A stretch of DNA of 64,000 bases from Gammaproteobacteria bacterium. GTDB taxonomy: Bacteria; Pseudomonadota; Gammaproteobacteria; Steroidobacterales; Steroidobacteraceae. The stretch is taken from positions 1-64,000 of the forward strand of contig JAQGOF010000004.1 in the NCBI GenBank assembly GCA_028293745.1, written 5' to 3'. The position numbers were made by a program, and so were the translations under genes. Positions 1 through 9,070 of the stretch are shown here, piece after piece (within the stretch, counting starts at the first letter, position 1; each line of letters starts with the position of its first letter). Under the pieces are notes generated by a model. The model had not been told where the DNA came from and made no database searches. It saw nothing but the letters and a program-made list of their open reading frames with translations.

Positions 1-82
1 GATGGCAACCGGGAAAAAATATTGCTAACGTCGCGTAGGGCGACTCGCGTCCCGGAACTTACGTAATATGTGGGAGTTTCGA

Positions 83-715
83 ATGGGCAGCAGTCACGCG
101 CAACAAACCGTGTCCAAGAATGAAGCACAAACCGGCGGCGGAACACCCAAGGGGGATGCTTTTCTATTCTTCCGCAATTTCTTTCGCCATCCGCGGATGC
201 TTGGCTCCATCATCCCCAGCTCGCGCTTCCTCATCAAGCAGCTGCTGCAGCCGATCGACTGGGACAAGGCCCGGGTGATCGTGGAGTATGGCCCGGGCGT
301 GGGTGGCATTACGGCCGAGATTCTGCGCCGCATGCGCCCCGATGCGCGGTTGATCGCGATCGAAATGAACCCGGAGTTCGTGAGCTTCCTGCGCAAGACG
401 CTGGTGGACGAACGCTTCCAGGTGGTAGAGGGCTCGGCCGCGGACGTGCGGGATATCATGCAGAAATCCGGGCATTCCAAGGCTGACTACATCATCTCCG
501 GAGTTCCCCTGGGCTCCATGCCGCAGGCGGTTCGCGAGGCGATTCTGCGCAATACCTGCGAGGCGCTGGCCACCGGCGGCTCGTTCCTGGTGTTTCAATT
601 CACCACCCGCGTGCTACCCGATCTGAACCGTTTCTTCCGGTATGTGCGCCGCAAGTTCGAGCCACTCAACATCCTGCCGGCGCACCTGTTCTTCTGCCAA
701 CCCGGTACGGCGTAA
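83..715 (+). CDS. SAM-dependent methyltransferase, phospholipid N-methyltransferase-like
   Basis: Class I methyltransferase of about 210 residues. The SAM-binding loop EYGPGVGG lies near residues 68-75 and is followed by the acidic strand end LIAIEMNPEF, the layout of PmtA/rRNA-dimethylase-like enzymes. The segment FFRHPRMLGSIIPSS before it is typical of bacterial phospholipid N-methyltransferases, which methylate phosphatidylethanolamine at the inner membrane. I chose the ATG at 83 because GGGAG sits 7 bases upstream; an in-frame ATG at 68 lacks a ribosome site. It lies 31 bases before the RDD gene and may be co-transcribed with it. The exact substrate is inferred; a small-molecule or rRNA methylase is possible. 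Confidence 0.7.
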   Translation: MGSSHAQQTVSKNEAQTGGGTPKGDAFLFFRNFFRHPRMLGSIIPSSRFLIKQLLQPIDWDKARVIVEYGPGVGGITAEILRRMRPDARLIAIEMNPEFVSFLRKTLVDERFQVVEGSAADVRDIMQKSGHSKADYIISGVPLGSMPQAVREAILRNTCEALATGGSFLVFQFTTRVLPDLNRFFRYVRRKFEPLNILPAHLFFCQPGTA

Positions 716-746
716 GTACCCCCACTTGTACTTTGTAGGATAGGCC

Positions 747-1259
747 GTGCCGCCCAGGTCCGCGCCGGGCAGCCTGGCCGAACGTGGGTCGCGGCTGCTG
801 GCAGCCACGCTCGATGAGCTGATCCTGTTGGCCGTCAGCCTGCCCATGATCATCGGAGCGATGCCGGCCATGGTGGCCCTGGTGGGCGGCGCGGTGGGCG
901 GCGAGGCGGACGTCGAGTCACTCGATACGATGAGTGTCCTGCGAGCCATGGTGGGCGGGCCCGGGACAACTATCACCGTTTTGGCGCTGATTGCCTGGTG
1001 CATCATCACGGCCTGGTTGGTCGCCACCAATGGCCAGTCCATCGGCAAACGACTCGTCGGTATCAAGGTTGTGCGCACGGATGGCTCGCGGGCCTCGTTT
1101 GCCAGGATTTTTCTGCTGCGGAACGTGGTCAACGGCCTGCCGAATCTGCTTCCCTACGTGGGCTGGCTATACCAACTCATCGATCCGCTGCTGATCTACC
1201 AGGAATCCCGTCAGTGTCTGCACGACAGGATCGCGGACACTATCGTCGTCCGCGCGTAG
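747..1259 (+). CDS. RDD family membrane protein
   Basis: A 170-residue integral membrane protein with the RDD-family signatures RGSRLLAATLDELILL near the N-terminus and SIGKRLVGIKVVRTDG in the middle, followed by a hydrophobic hairpin and a C-terminal DRIADTIVV. RDD proteins are poorly understood membrane proteins; some are linked to ion transport. It starts with GTG just after the methyltransferase gene. No partner suggests a specific substrate, so only the family assignment is supported. Confidence 0.75.
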   Translation: MPPRSAPGSLAERGSRLLAATLDELILLAVSLPMIIGAMPAMVALVGGAVGGEADVESLDTMSVLRAMVGGPGTTITVLALIAWCIITAWLVATNGQSIGKRLVGIKVVRTDGSRASFARIFLLRNVVNGLPNLLPYVGWLYQLIDPLLIYQESRQCLHDRIADTIVVRA

Positions 1260-1423
1260 TTGCGTTCCAGCTCAGCTGTCTTTCCGGCTTGGATCCGCTC
1301 AGGCTGAAGTCCCGGTCGGAACACTGTGTTCATTTGCCGACGTGTGTTCCTGATCAGCGGTTACTTTCCCGGGTGGCCTAGGTAGAATGAGGGGGAACAG
1401 AAGCAACCGCGGAAAATCTGTTC

Positions 1424-2398
1424 ATGGCCGAAACGACTGAATGGGCCTTCCCCGATCGCCTGCAGCCGCGGCAGGAGAATCTGCGCTTCAACCTCGAAGC
1501 TGCGCTCCAGTCAGTGGTGCAGGTGCACTCCGAGGTTCCCGACGAGGCCTTCACCGCCTCGGTACTGGGTACCGAGCGGATGGGACACGGCGTGGCCATT
1601 GGTTCCGATGGGCTCGTCCTTACAATCGGTTACCTCATCACCGAGGCCGAATCCATCTGGCTTACGACAAATGATGGAGCCGTCGTTCCCGGGCATGCCC
1701 TGGCCTACGATCAGGTGACGGGCTTCGGTCTCGTGTTACCCCTTGGACGTCTCGACGTGCCGAGCATGCAGCGCGGGTCGGCGTCGTCCGCGGCAGTGGG
1801 CGACAGCGTGACGGTGATCGGTCACGGCGGCCTCGAGCACGCGCTCGATGCCAGGATCATTGCCCGGCGGGAGTTTGCGGGCTACTGGGAGTATCTGCTC
1901 GAGGAAGCACTGTTTGCTGCACCTGCCCATCCGCAATGGGGCGGCACCGCGCTCGTGGGCGAGGACGGCAAGCTGCTGGGAGTTGGTTCATTGCTGGTCC
2001 AGGAGGCGGCCGGTCCCGACACAGTCGACGCGAACATGTTTGTGCCCATCGACCTGCTCGAGCCGATCCTGGAGGACATGCTCAAATTCGGACGGCCCTC
2101 CCGCGCCGCGCGCCCGTGGCTGGGACTTTATGCAACTCCACTGCAGGGCGTGTTGGTGGTTCGCGGCCTCACACAAGGGGGACCCGCGCAGCGGGCCGGT
2201 GTCAAGTTGGGCGACGTTCTGCTCGAGGTCGCCGGCGAGCCTGTGTCAGACCTCGCGGAGCTGTTCCGTAAAATCTGGCGCGTGGGGCCGGCGGGTTCGG
2301 AAATCGCGATGACCCTCGCCCGCGGACGTAACACATCCCAAGTACGTGTCACGTCCGCCGACCGCGAGGACTTCCTCAAGAAGCCAAGAAGGCACTGA
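1424..2398 (+). CDS. Catalytically dead trypsin-like (HtrA/DegP-type) protein with PDZ domain
   Basis: A 324-residue S1C-type fold: protease-like domain at about residues 30-215 and a C-terminal PDZ domain at about 225-315 (RPWLGLYATPLQGVLVVRGL, then GGPAQRAGVKLGDVLLEV). All three catalytic positions appear to be lost. The segment normally reading TNNHV is LTIGYLIT (His to Tyr), the DLA-type Asp segment reads TGFGLV, and the GNSGGP nucleophile loop reads PQWGGTAL (Ser to Trp). There is no obvious signal peptide, so it is probably cytoplasmic. A role as a binding or scaffold protein rather than a protease is inferred. It converges on the DUF885 gene across a short hairpin. Confidence 0.75.
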   Translation: MAETTEWAFPDRLQPRQENLRFNLEAALQSVVQVHSEVPDEAFTASVLGTERMGHGVAIGSDGLVLTIGYLITEAESIWLTTNDGAVVPGHALAYDQVTGFGLVLPLGRLDVPSMQRGSASSAAVGDSVTVIGHGGLEHALDARIIARREFAGYWEYLLEEALFAAPAHPQWGGTALVGEDGKLLGVGSLLVQEAAGPDTVDANMFVPIDLLEPILEDMLKFGRPSRAARPWLGLYATPLQGVLVVRGLTQGGPAQRAGVKLGDVLLEVAGEPVSDLAELFRKIWRVGPAGSEIAMTLARGRNTSQVRVTSADREDFLKKPRRH

Positions 2399-2401
2399 GC
2401 C

Positions 2402-2425
2402 CGCCTGCAGGTCTTCGTGCAGGCG
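2402..2425. terminator. Hairpin between convergent genes
   Basis: CGCCTGCA (2402-2409) pairs perfectly with TGCAGGCG (2418-2425) around an 8-base loop. It lies in the 61-base gap between two convergent genes and could terminate transcription from both sides. No T-run follows, so a purely intrinsic mechanism is uncertain. Confidence 0.4.
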
Positions 2426-2459
2426 TTGGAGCCCCTGGCTCCCGGCGCGCTTCAGCCGC

Positions 2460-4484
2460 TCACTTCTGCAGGCTCTGCAACAGCTCGTCCGCGAAATACG
2501 CGGCGGGAATCGTGCCCTGCTTCATGAATTCCAGGTGGAACTGCCGTGCCGAGAACTGCTCGCCCAGCTTCTGCTGCACCCGCTTGCGCAGCGCGAGAAT
2601 CTGGTCTTTCCCGAGCCTGTAGGTGATCGCCTGGGTCGGCCAGCGTGAATAGCGCGTGACTGCCCGGCGCGCGGAGTCGCAACTCGCCCGTTTGTCCGGG
2701 TCCTTCAGTACCCGCGGATCTCCACAGGATCCCGGAAGGAAGTCGACCATCTCCGAGAACAACGTAACAGCCTCCTCAAACTGCATACGCCCGGTGTGAA
2801 TGCCGGTATCGATGCGTACTCGCAAGTCCCGGTACAGCTTGCCGCGAAGCTGGTAAAGACGCTCTTCGGGGCTGTAGAAGCCCTGGGCGGCGGCAGGCTG
2901 CGGCTCACTCAGAAGCGCCTCGGAGTACAACGCCCAGCCCTCCGCGGCCATTGAGTCCTGCCACATGGATGAGGAATCCTCCACCGCTCCTGGGGTAATC
3001 CAGCGCAGCGCAGAAATGTCATCCTTGTACTGGGTCATGACCTTGTAGTGCCAGTCGTGCCCCGGGAATCCCTCGTGCGCTGCAAGATCGGGCATCGCTG
3101 CGCGATTGTGATCGTGACGCAGCACGACCGGATCGTTGCCGGTGGGCGTTACATAGAAGCGTCCCACGCCGGTCCTCTTGAACGGCGGGGCCGGATAGTA
3201 GGCGGCTCCGTCGAACCCGGAGCGTAGCGGTGGCGGAGTCACCGTGACATCGAGCTTGTATTCCGTCGGCACATCAAACAGGCCCGTCGCGCGGGCATAG
3301 GCTACGAGCCGCTCGCCGGTCTTGCGGTACCACTCAACCATCTCATCATCGTTTCGGGGAGCCGTATGGCTGAGCTGCTCGAATACGGCCCGCACGACAC
3401 CCGGGCCATCGACCGGCGTTTTCCATTTGTGAGTCTTCGCGAGCTCGCGCGCCAGCGAAATCATTTGCCCGCGCGAGTCCACGACGATGGGCTCCGCTTC
3501 GACGAACAGCTCGCCGGCGGTCGTGTCGAGGCGCAGGTTGTTATGTAGCGCCCAGTCATACTCCGCCTGCCCGAGTGCGAACCGGTCGGCGCGGTATTCT
3601 TCCTTGAGAGCGGATGCGTCCTTCCCATCGGGATTGTCGAAGAATGTTCCGGCGACGAACGTGCGCAAATGTCCATAGGCCGCCGCGGCATCATCGCCGG
3701 CCGTGCGCAGCTCGGCGAGCAATGCGTCCCGGTGTGCCGAGGCGATGTCAGTTTCCGCGAGCGCCGGCAGCGTCTTTGAAAAGTATTCGGCGTCCGCAAC
3801 GGGCGCCTGCACGCCATAGTCCCGCAACACGCGCCAGTCCGGTGTGTTCCTGGCAGCGACACCGGCGGCAAGCTGTTTCTCCGCCACGGCAAGATAGGCC
3901 GGTATCGCGCGGGTACGCGCAATGACTGCCTGCCATTCAGCCTCGGTACCGTAAGTGGCAGCACCGGTGGGCGTCATACCCTGGATCTGCCAGTCAACAC
4001 CGCGGAACGGCTCATCGACATAACTGTCCAGCGAGCGTTCCTGGTGACGCAGCACCTGGTGCTGATGCAGGAGGAATTCGATCTGCGCCAGCGCCACACT
4101 GCGGTCGATCCGGCGGCGCGCCGGCAGCGCGTTGGGCTCGAGGGCCGTGAATTGCTCACGGAACTCACCCAGTCGGACGTCCTCGTCCTTCAGCGCCTCC
4201 ACCGAGTAGTCGCGCAGTTTGCCGTCGTTGTCGGCGAGAGCCTGATCGAACTCGGAGCCGCCCAGGTAAGTGGACACCACCGGAAACCGTCCCAGCATGA
4301 AAATGACATAGCGGCGTTCCTGGGTAGCGAACCGCTGTTCCGGACTGGGCTCAGGGGTTGCAACCTGCGCGGCGGGCTGGGGACTGCAGGCGGCCAGCAT
4401 TGCTGTCCCAAGAGTGCCTGTCACAAGAAAGCCAAAGAAAACGCCGCGACCGGCAGCGCAACTGAATCCGCGATGCATGCGCAC
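2460..4484 (-). CDS. DUF885 family lipoprotein, putative metallo-hydrolase
   Basis: A 674-residue exported protein. The N-terminus ends in a lipobox-like LAACS, so it is probably a lipoprotein. The DUF885 signature HEGFPGHDWHY near residue 468 is a variant zinc-binding helix, and AAEGWALYSEALL near residue 513 supplies the second conserved motif. Members are thought to be peptidase-like metal hydrolases, but substrates are mostly unknown. I kept the GTG at 4484 because AAGGA lies 7 bases upstream; an ATG follows two codons later. A second, shorter DUF885 protein lies at 11675-13468. Confidence 0.8.
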   Translation of the reverse strand: MRMHRGFSCAAGRGVFFGFLVTGTLGTAMLAACSPQPAAQVATPEPSPEQRFATQERRYVIFMLGRFPVVSTYLGGSEFDQALADNDGKLRDYSVEALKDEDVRLGEFREQFTALEPNALPARRRIDRSVALAQIEFLLHQHQVLRHQERSLDSYVDEPFRGVDWQIQGMTPTGAATYGTEAEWQAVIARTRAIPAYLAVAEKQLAAGVAARNTPDWRVLRDYGVQAPVADAEYFSKTLPALAETDIASAHRDALLAELRTAGDDAAAAYGHLRTFVAGTFFDNPDGKDASALKEEYRADRFALGQAEYDWALHNNLRLDTTAGELFVEAEPIVVDSRGQMISLARELAKTHKWKTPVDGPGVVRAVFEQLSHTAPRNDDEMVEWYRKTGERLVAYARATGLFDVPTEYKLDVTVTPPPLRSGFDGAAYYPAPPFKRTGVGRFYVTPTGNDPVVLRHDHNRAAMPDLAAHEGFPGHDWHYKVMTQYKDDISALRWITPGAVEDSSSMWQDSMAAEGWALYSEALLSEPQPAAAQGFYSPEERLYQLRGKLYRDLRVRIDTGIHTGRMQFEEAVTLFSEMVDFLPGSCGDPRVLKDPDKRASCDSARRAVTRYSRWPTQAITYRLGKDQILALRKRVQQKLGEQFSARQFHLEFMKQGTIPAAYFADELLQSLQK

Positions 4485-4519
4485 AGGAAGTCCTTGTCGG
4501 AAGATCCAAGCCGGTCAGT

Positions 4520-5191
4520 TTATACGATCGGGCGGATCAGGCTGGGATCGTCGTATTCGAGAAAGTTGACGTGCGGTCCGACCGCGTGCGTGAGCATCCG
4601 CTCGGGAGGATACGAATGCAGCACACCGCGCGCTTGCGCCGGTCTGCCGTTCAGCCAGGTTTGATAGGCGTCCCGGTGCAGTATGGCGGGCATCTGGCCG
4701 CCGCTGTTGTCGATCTCTGCAAGCAGGCTGTTGGGAGGAACGGTGACGATCGCACAGCCTTCGATGACATCGTCCTCGTCAGTCACGAAGCGATCCCACA
4801 GTGCCGCAACTCCAAACACAGGCCGATTGACGAGCCGCACGTAAAACGGCTGCCGGTATCCCGCCTCGGTTCGTTGCCAGATATAGAACCCGGCGAGCGG
4901 CACGATGCACCGCTGGCCATACAGCCACACGCCTCGATAGTCTTCGGAGGATTCGATCGCGGCCGATCTGACGCTGGCGATTCCCGGGCCAAACTCCGGG
5001 CCCTTGGTGGTCGAGGGAACGAGCCCCCACCGCATCATCACACCCTCCGATTCCTTGTCGTGCATGCGGGCAGCCGGAACACTCTGGGTCGCTGCAACAT
5101 TGAACCGCGTGGAGAACGACCACCAGGGATTGTTGACGCTGAGCTCCTGCTCAACCTCCTGTCTGTCGGGAATTACAATTCGCTCGCACAT
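4520..5191 (-). CDS. Divergent SRAP/YedK (HMCES-type) protein
   Basis: A 223-residue SOS response-associated peptidase family protein. It starts MCERIV, keeping the Cys2 that in YedK crosslinks to abasic sites in single-stranded DNA once Met1 is removed. Family landmarks FNVAATQSVP, MMRWGLVPS, CIVPLAGFYIW and PVFGVAALW are present. Three other residues that act in E. coli YedK appear replaced: Asn75 by Ser (ASVRSAA for INARVET), Glu105 by Ile (FYIW for FEW) and His160 by Gly (SGGQMP for IHDRRP). Alignment was by eye. Crosslinking may persist without efficient release, or the protein may do something else. It is divergent from the LacI-type gene. Confidence 0.8.
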   Translation of the reverse strand: MCERIVIPDRQEVEQELSVNNPWWSFSTRFNVAATQSVPAARMHDKESEGVMMRWGLVPSTTKGPEFGPGIASVRSAAIESSEDYRGVWLYGQRCIVPLAGFYIWQRTEAGYRQPFYVRLVNRPVFGVAALWDRFVTDEDDVIEGCAIVTVPPNSLLAEIDNSGGQMPAILHRDAYQTWLNGRPAQARGVLHSYPPERMLTHAVGPHVNFLEYDDPSLIRPIV

Positions 5192-5296
5192 GCACCGAAG
5201 CGTACGTCCCTGGAGAGCGATTCGGAACTGTCAGCAGGGGGCGACAAAGCCACAGGCCCGACTTCTTGCGCCGCTCTCGGTGCCGGTCGGCGAAAC

Positions 5297-6379
5297 ATGG
5301 TGCACAATGGCGACATGCCATCACTGCGCAAACTTGGCCGCGGCAGTCGTCGTGGCACAACGATCCACGATGTCGCGCGCAAAGCGGGCGTGTCCCCAAT
5401 GACGGTCTCGCGGGTCGTGAACGGCGAGCGCAACGTGCGCGAAACCACCCGCGAAACGGTGCTTGCCGCGGTCAAGGACCTTCGGTACGCCCCAAACCCC
5501 GCGGCGCGCAGCCTGGCTGGCGCCCAGAGCGCCAGAATTGGCCTTCTCTACAGCAACCCGAGCGCGGCCTACTTGAGCGAATTCCTGCTCGGTGCGCTGG
5601 ACGAGAGCACTCGCAAGAGCGCCCAGCTGATGTTGGAGAAATGTGAAGTCAGCTCGGCGCCAGGCGAGCGCGCAGCCGTTCGGCGATTGCTCGACGCGGG
5701 TGTGGCCGGCGTCATCCTGCCACCGCCGGTCTGCGAATCGCACGTAATCCTCACCGAGCTGAGGAAAGCTGGCATACCCACGGTGGCTGTGGCTACGGGT
5801 CGATTCCGACCGGACGCATCGTGCGTCCGCATCGATGACTATAAAGCGGCCTACGAGATGACATGCTATTTGCTCACGCTGGGGCACCGGCACATCGGCT
5901 TCGTCAAGGGCCACCCCAACCAGACGGCCAGTGGCGAGCGTCTGCTCGGGTTCGAGGCAGCGCTGCGGGAAGCCGACTGCAAAACCGAGCCACCCAGCAT
6001 CGAGCAGGGTTTTTTCAGTTATCGCTCGGGGCTCGATGCGGCCGAGAAACTCCTCGCCCTCCAGCCGCGACCAACAGCCATCTTCGCTAGCAACGATGAC
6101 ATGGCGGCCGCCGTGGTGTCCGTTGCACACCGCCGGGGGCTCGATGTGCCGCGACACCTGTCAGTGGTCGGTTTCGATGACACGGCAACCGCCACTACGG
6201 TGTGGCCGGAATTGACCACGATTCGGCAGCCGATCGCCAAGATGGCGGAAGCCGCTCTGGATCTGCTCATTCGCAAGATACGCAAGCGCCGGGATGGGGA
6301 GGCGCAGCCTTCAGTCGATCGGCTGGTTGCGCACGAGTTGGTGGTGCGGCAGTCGGCAGCCGCAGCGCCTGCTGCTTAG
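5297..6379 (+). CDS. LacI family transcriptional regulator
   Basis: A 360-residue DNA-binding repressor-type protein. The helix-turn-helix TTIHDVARKAGVSPMTVSRV lies near residues 18-37, and the hinge region ends in RSLAGAQSARIGLLYSNP. A periplasmic-binding-protein-like effector domain follows, with VAGVILPPPV, FASNDDMAAAV and LSVVGFDDT. The frame is open much further upstream across the SRAP gene, but homology starts only here; ATGs at 5297 and 5315 are both possible. Sugar-type effectors are usual for the family. No sugar genes adjoin it, and a link to the neighbouring hydroxyproline genes is not supported by anything I see. Confidence 0.85.
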   Translation: MVHNGDMPSLRKLGRGSRRGTTIHDVARKAGVSPMTVSRVVNGERNVRETTRETVLAAVKDLRYAPNPAARSLAGAQSARIGLLYSNPSAAYLSEFLLGALDESTRKSAQLMLEKCEVSSAPGERAAVRRLLDAGVAGVILPPPVCESHVILTELRKAGIPTVAVATGRFRPDASCVRIDDYKAAYEMTCYLLTLGHRHIGFVKGHPNQTASGERLLGFEAALREADCKTEPPSIEQGFFSYRSGLDAAEKLLALQPRPTAIFASNDDMAAAVVSVAHRRGLDVPRHLSVVGFDDTATATTVWPELTTIRQPIAKMAEAALDLLIRKIRKRRDGEAQPSVDRLVAHELVVRQSAAAAPAA

Positions 6380-6402
6380 GCCAGTCCAATTTGGGCCGGT
6401 TC

Positions 6403-7059
6403 CTATTTGGGCGATTGCAGCAGCTGCGCGAGGTCGTCGCGCGTAGTCTCTATGTGCGAGTGTGTGAGTCGGATCGCCTCGTCGGTGTTGCCGCTGATCC
6501 AGGCTTCATACAAGTGGGTATGCTCCTGCGTGGCGCGTTTGACTCGCCCCGGCGGCAGAAGATGCATACGCACGTAACGCTGCGACAGCGTGTGCAGCCG
6601 GCTGAGTATTTCGGCCGTAACAGGTTGAAGACGCGGCACGATCAGTGCGATGTGAAAGGCCCGGTTCAGATCACCGGACTCGTACAATTCACCAGCCGCC
6701 AAGGCGTCGTTCAAATTGCCAAAGGCCAGCCGGGTGGCGTCGTGATCTTCCTGCTGGGCACGGCGCGCGCCCTCTGCGACGGCCGCAGGCTCGATCTGCG
6801 AGCGCAACCGGAATACCTCATCGACTTCCCGTGAGGACAGCGGGCGAACCTGGAAGCCGCGGTGTGCGAATACGTCTACCAGCCCTTCTGCACGAAGCTG
6901 CACCAGGGCTTCGCGCACAGGAATCTTGCTGACACCAAATTCAGCGGCGATCACATCCTGCAGGAGCGCGGACCCTGGCGGATATACGCCCGTCAGGATT
7001 TTCTCCCTGATACGGGCGGTGATCTGCCCGCTCATGGTGCGAATCAAGTTTTCCGACAT
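6403..7059 (-). CDS. GntR family (FCD/FadR-type) regulator of the hydroxyproline genes
   Basis: A 218-residue regulator with an N-terminal winged helix (GSALLQDVIAAEFGVSKIPVREAL) and a C-terminal FCD domain (RLRSQIEPAAVAEGA; later His residues in HIALIVPRL and HSHIETTRDD that would bind metal). I start at 7059, where AAAGGA precedes the ATG; the frame is open to 7194 inside the epimerase gene. It is the last gene of the deaminase-epimerase unit, so it probably senses hydroxyproline or a breakdown product. The palindrome at 9071-9091 is a candidate operator. Confidence 0.85.
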   Translation of the reverse strand: MSENLIRTMSGQITARIREKILTGVYPPGSALLQDVIAAEFGVSKIPVREALVQLRAEGLVDVFAHRGFQVRPLSSREVDEVFRLRSQIEPAAVAEGARRAQQEDHDATRLAFGNLNDALAAGELYESGDLNRAFHIALIVPRLQPVTAEILSRLHTLSQRYVRMHLLPPGRVKRATQEHTHLYEAWISGNTDEAIRLTHSHIETTRDDLAQLLQSPK

Positions 7060-7108
7060 ATCCTTTATGTCACATCGCCCACTGGCTACATTACCGGATG
7101 GCTCCAGG

Positions 7109-8107
7109 CTAGACGACTTGGAACCCGGAAGGAAACGGTTCCGACGGGTCGATCCACAATGTGTTGAATCCCGTCGCAAAAGCGGAGCCTTCAATCAAGG
7201 GAATAATAGCTGGCGTACCGCGGAGGTCTACTGTCTGCTGTACACGACCGATGAAGCGGCTGCAGATGATGCTTTCGTGGACGAACTGGGCGCCAACTTT
7301 CAGCTTTCCCTGGGCGGCCAGGTGGGCCAATCGGGCGGACGTGCCCGTCCCGCACGGTGAGCGGTCGATTGCACGATCGCCGTAAAACACAGCGTTACGT
7401 CCATCAGCGCCCTCCCCCTTCGGCTTGTCGGTCCACATCACGTGGCTCACTCCGCGTATCGTTGAATCGAGCGGATGCACAGGCTCCACTGCCTTGCGCA
7501 TGAGCGTGCGGACGACCGGACTGAAGGAGAGGATATTTGCGGCACCCAGCTGGTCGATGCCCTTGTAGGCCTCCTGTGGCTCGATGATTGCGTAGAAATT
7601 CCCGCCATACGCCACGTCGACGACGAGCGGCCCGAGCCCCGGCAGATCGATCCGGATGCCTGTCGCTGCCACGTACGAGGGCACGTTACGGATTGCAACG
7701 CTTGTGACCTTGTCCCCGCGGGTCGTGTAGTCGATCCCGATAACCCCTGCAGGTACTTCGATACTGAGCCGGCCGACCGTGCGGGGACGAATGAGGCCAT
7801 GCTCGAGTGCAAACGTAACCATGCCAATCGTCCCGTGGCCGCACATGGGCAGGCAGCCGCTGGTTTCGATGAACAGGATTGCAGCATCGTTGGCCGGGTC
7901 GATCGGAGGGAACACAAATCCACCCGACATCATGTCGTGGCCCCGGGGCTCGAACATCAGTCCGAGCCGTATCCAGTCGAAGCGGGTCAGAAAGTCCTGG
8001 CGGCGCTCACTCATGCTGGCGCCATTGAGAAACGGAGCGCCACCCGCCACGAGCCGCACAGGGTTGCCGGCAGTATGTCCATCGATGCAGAAAAAAACTG
8101 ATTTCAT
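7109..8107 (-). CDS. 4-hydroxyproline 2-epimerase (proline racemase family)
   Basis: A 332-residue proline racemase-family enzyme. Both catalytic cysteines are present: MCGHGTIG in the N-terminal half and DRSPCGTGTSA in the C-terminal half. Two cysteines argue for epimerase or racemase activity and against trans-3-hydroxyproline dehydratase, where one is replaced. The enzyme would convert trans-4-hydroxy-L-proline to cis-4-hydroxy-D-proline, the first step of bacterial hydroxyproline breakdown. The neighbouring deaminase and dehydrogenase support hydroxyproline over proline. A GTG at 8128 is an alternative start, 8 bases after the deaminase stop. Confidence 0.85.
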   Translation of the reverse strand: MKSVFFCIDGHTAGNPVRLVAGGAPFLNGASMSERRQDFLTRFDWIRLGLMFEPRGHDMMSGGFVFPPIDPANDAAILFIETSGCLPMCGHGTIGMVTFALEHGLIRPRTVGRLSIEVPAGVIGIDYTTRGDKVTSVAIRNVPSYVAATGIRIDLPGLGPLVVDVAYGGNFYAIIEPQEAYKGIDQLGAANILSFSPVVRTLMRKAVEPVHPLDSTIRGVSHVMWTDKPKGEGADGRNAVFYGDRAIDRSPCGTGTSARLAHLAAQGKLKVGAQFVHESIICSRFIGRVQQTVDLRGTPAIIPLIEGSAFATGFNTLWIDPSEPFPSGFQVV

Positions 8108-8136
8108 GACACTTTCGCGCAAGTCCACAAAGCGGC

Positions 8137-9045
8137 CTAGGCCGCCGGACGCGCCGCCGCCGCTTTGTTGACCAGGGCGGTCACTGCCCCGCGCCGTTCT
8201 GCAGTCAGGGGAAGGCGCGGCGGACGAACCCGTTCAGAGCCCCGCCCCATGATCTGCTCGGCAAGCTTGATGGTCTGTACCAGATCATGCTCCGCGTCGA
8301 GATGCAGCAGGGGCATGAACCACCGATAAATGTTCCGCGCCTTCTCGAGATCTCCCCTCTTCAGGGCCTCATATAACAGCAATGACTCTTTCGGAAACGC
8401 GTTGGTCAGACCGGAAACCCAACCTCTGGCACCGAGGCAGAATCCCTCGAACGCGACGTCGTCGAGACCCGCAAACAGCACGAACCGGTCACCCAGGGCG
8501 TTGAAGATATCAGTAAAGCGGCGCGAATCCGGTGCAGACTCTTTCAGCGCCACGATGTTGGGCTGCTCTGCGAGCCGCTGGAGCGTACCCAGGTCGATGT
8601 TGACCCGGTATGCGGGCGGGTTGTTGTACAACATGATCGGCAGGGAGGTCGATTGCGCGACCGTGCGGAAGTGGTGCTCCAGCTCCGCTGCAGTCGGCAC
8701 GTACACCATCGCCGGCAGAAGCATCAGGCCATCTACACCAATACGCTCGGCGTCCCGCGCATAGGCGACCGCGTTTGCCGTTGTCAATTCGGATACGCCG
8801 GTAATGATCGGCACCTTGCCGCCTGCGGTCTCGACCGCAGCTCTCAGCACTGCGCGCTTCTCTTCAGGGCTGAGCGAGTTGTTCTCGCCGACAGTCCCGA
8901 GGACGACGAGGCCGTGCACGCCGTCCTGGATGAGTGCCGCCTGGACAGCTCGTGTCGCAGGCAGATCGAGGTCGAGTGCTGCGTCGAATTGAGTGGTCGC
9001 GGCGGGGAAGACACCCGACCAGCTACAGGTCAAAGGGGTAGCCAT
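8137..9045 (-). CDS. DapA-family 1-pyrroline-4-hydroxy-2-carboxylate deaminase
   Basis: A 302-residue class I aldolase-fold enzyme. The family markers are GLVVLGTVGENNSLS near residue 45, the catalytic Tyr in LYNNPPAYRV, and the Schiff-base Lys in VALKESAPD. In this setting it would deaminate 1-pyrroline-4-hydroxy-2-carboxylate to 2-oxoglutarate semialdehyde, the third step of hydroxyproline catabolism. The final semialdehyde dehydrogenase is not in the window. It is first in a leftward unit with the epimerase and GntR genes, and divergent from the dehydrogenase gene. Confidence 0.8.
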   Translation of the reverse strand: MATPLTCSWSGVFPAATTQFDAALDLDLPATRAVQAALIQDGVHGLVVLGTVGENNSLSPEEKRAVLRAAVETAGGKVPIITGVSELTTANAVAYARDAERIGVDGLMLLPAMVYVPTAAELEHHFRTVAQSTSLPIMLYNNPPAYRVNIDLGTLQRLAEQPNIVALKESAPDSRRFTDIFNALGDRFVLFAGLDDVAFEGFCLGARGWVSGLTNAFPKESLLLYEALKRGDLEKARNIYRWFMPLLHLDAEHDLVQTIKLAEQIMGRGSERVRPPRLPLTAERRGAVTALVNKAAAARPAA

Positions 9046-9070
9046 CAGCTAGTCGCTCAAGTTGAGTGAA

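Noticed and set aside
4571-5296. Long N-terminal extension of the LacI-type gene
   Set aside because: It reads antisense through the SRAP gene; the DNA-binding domain starts only near 5297.
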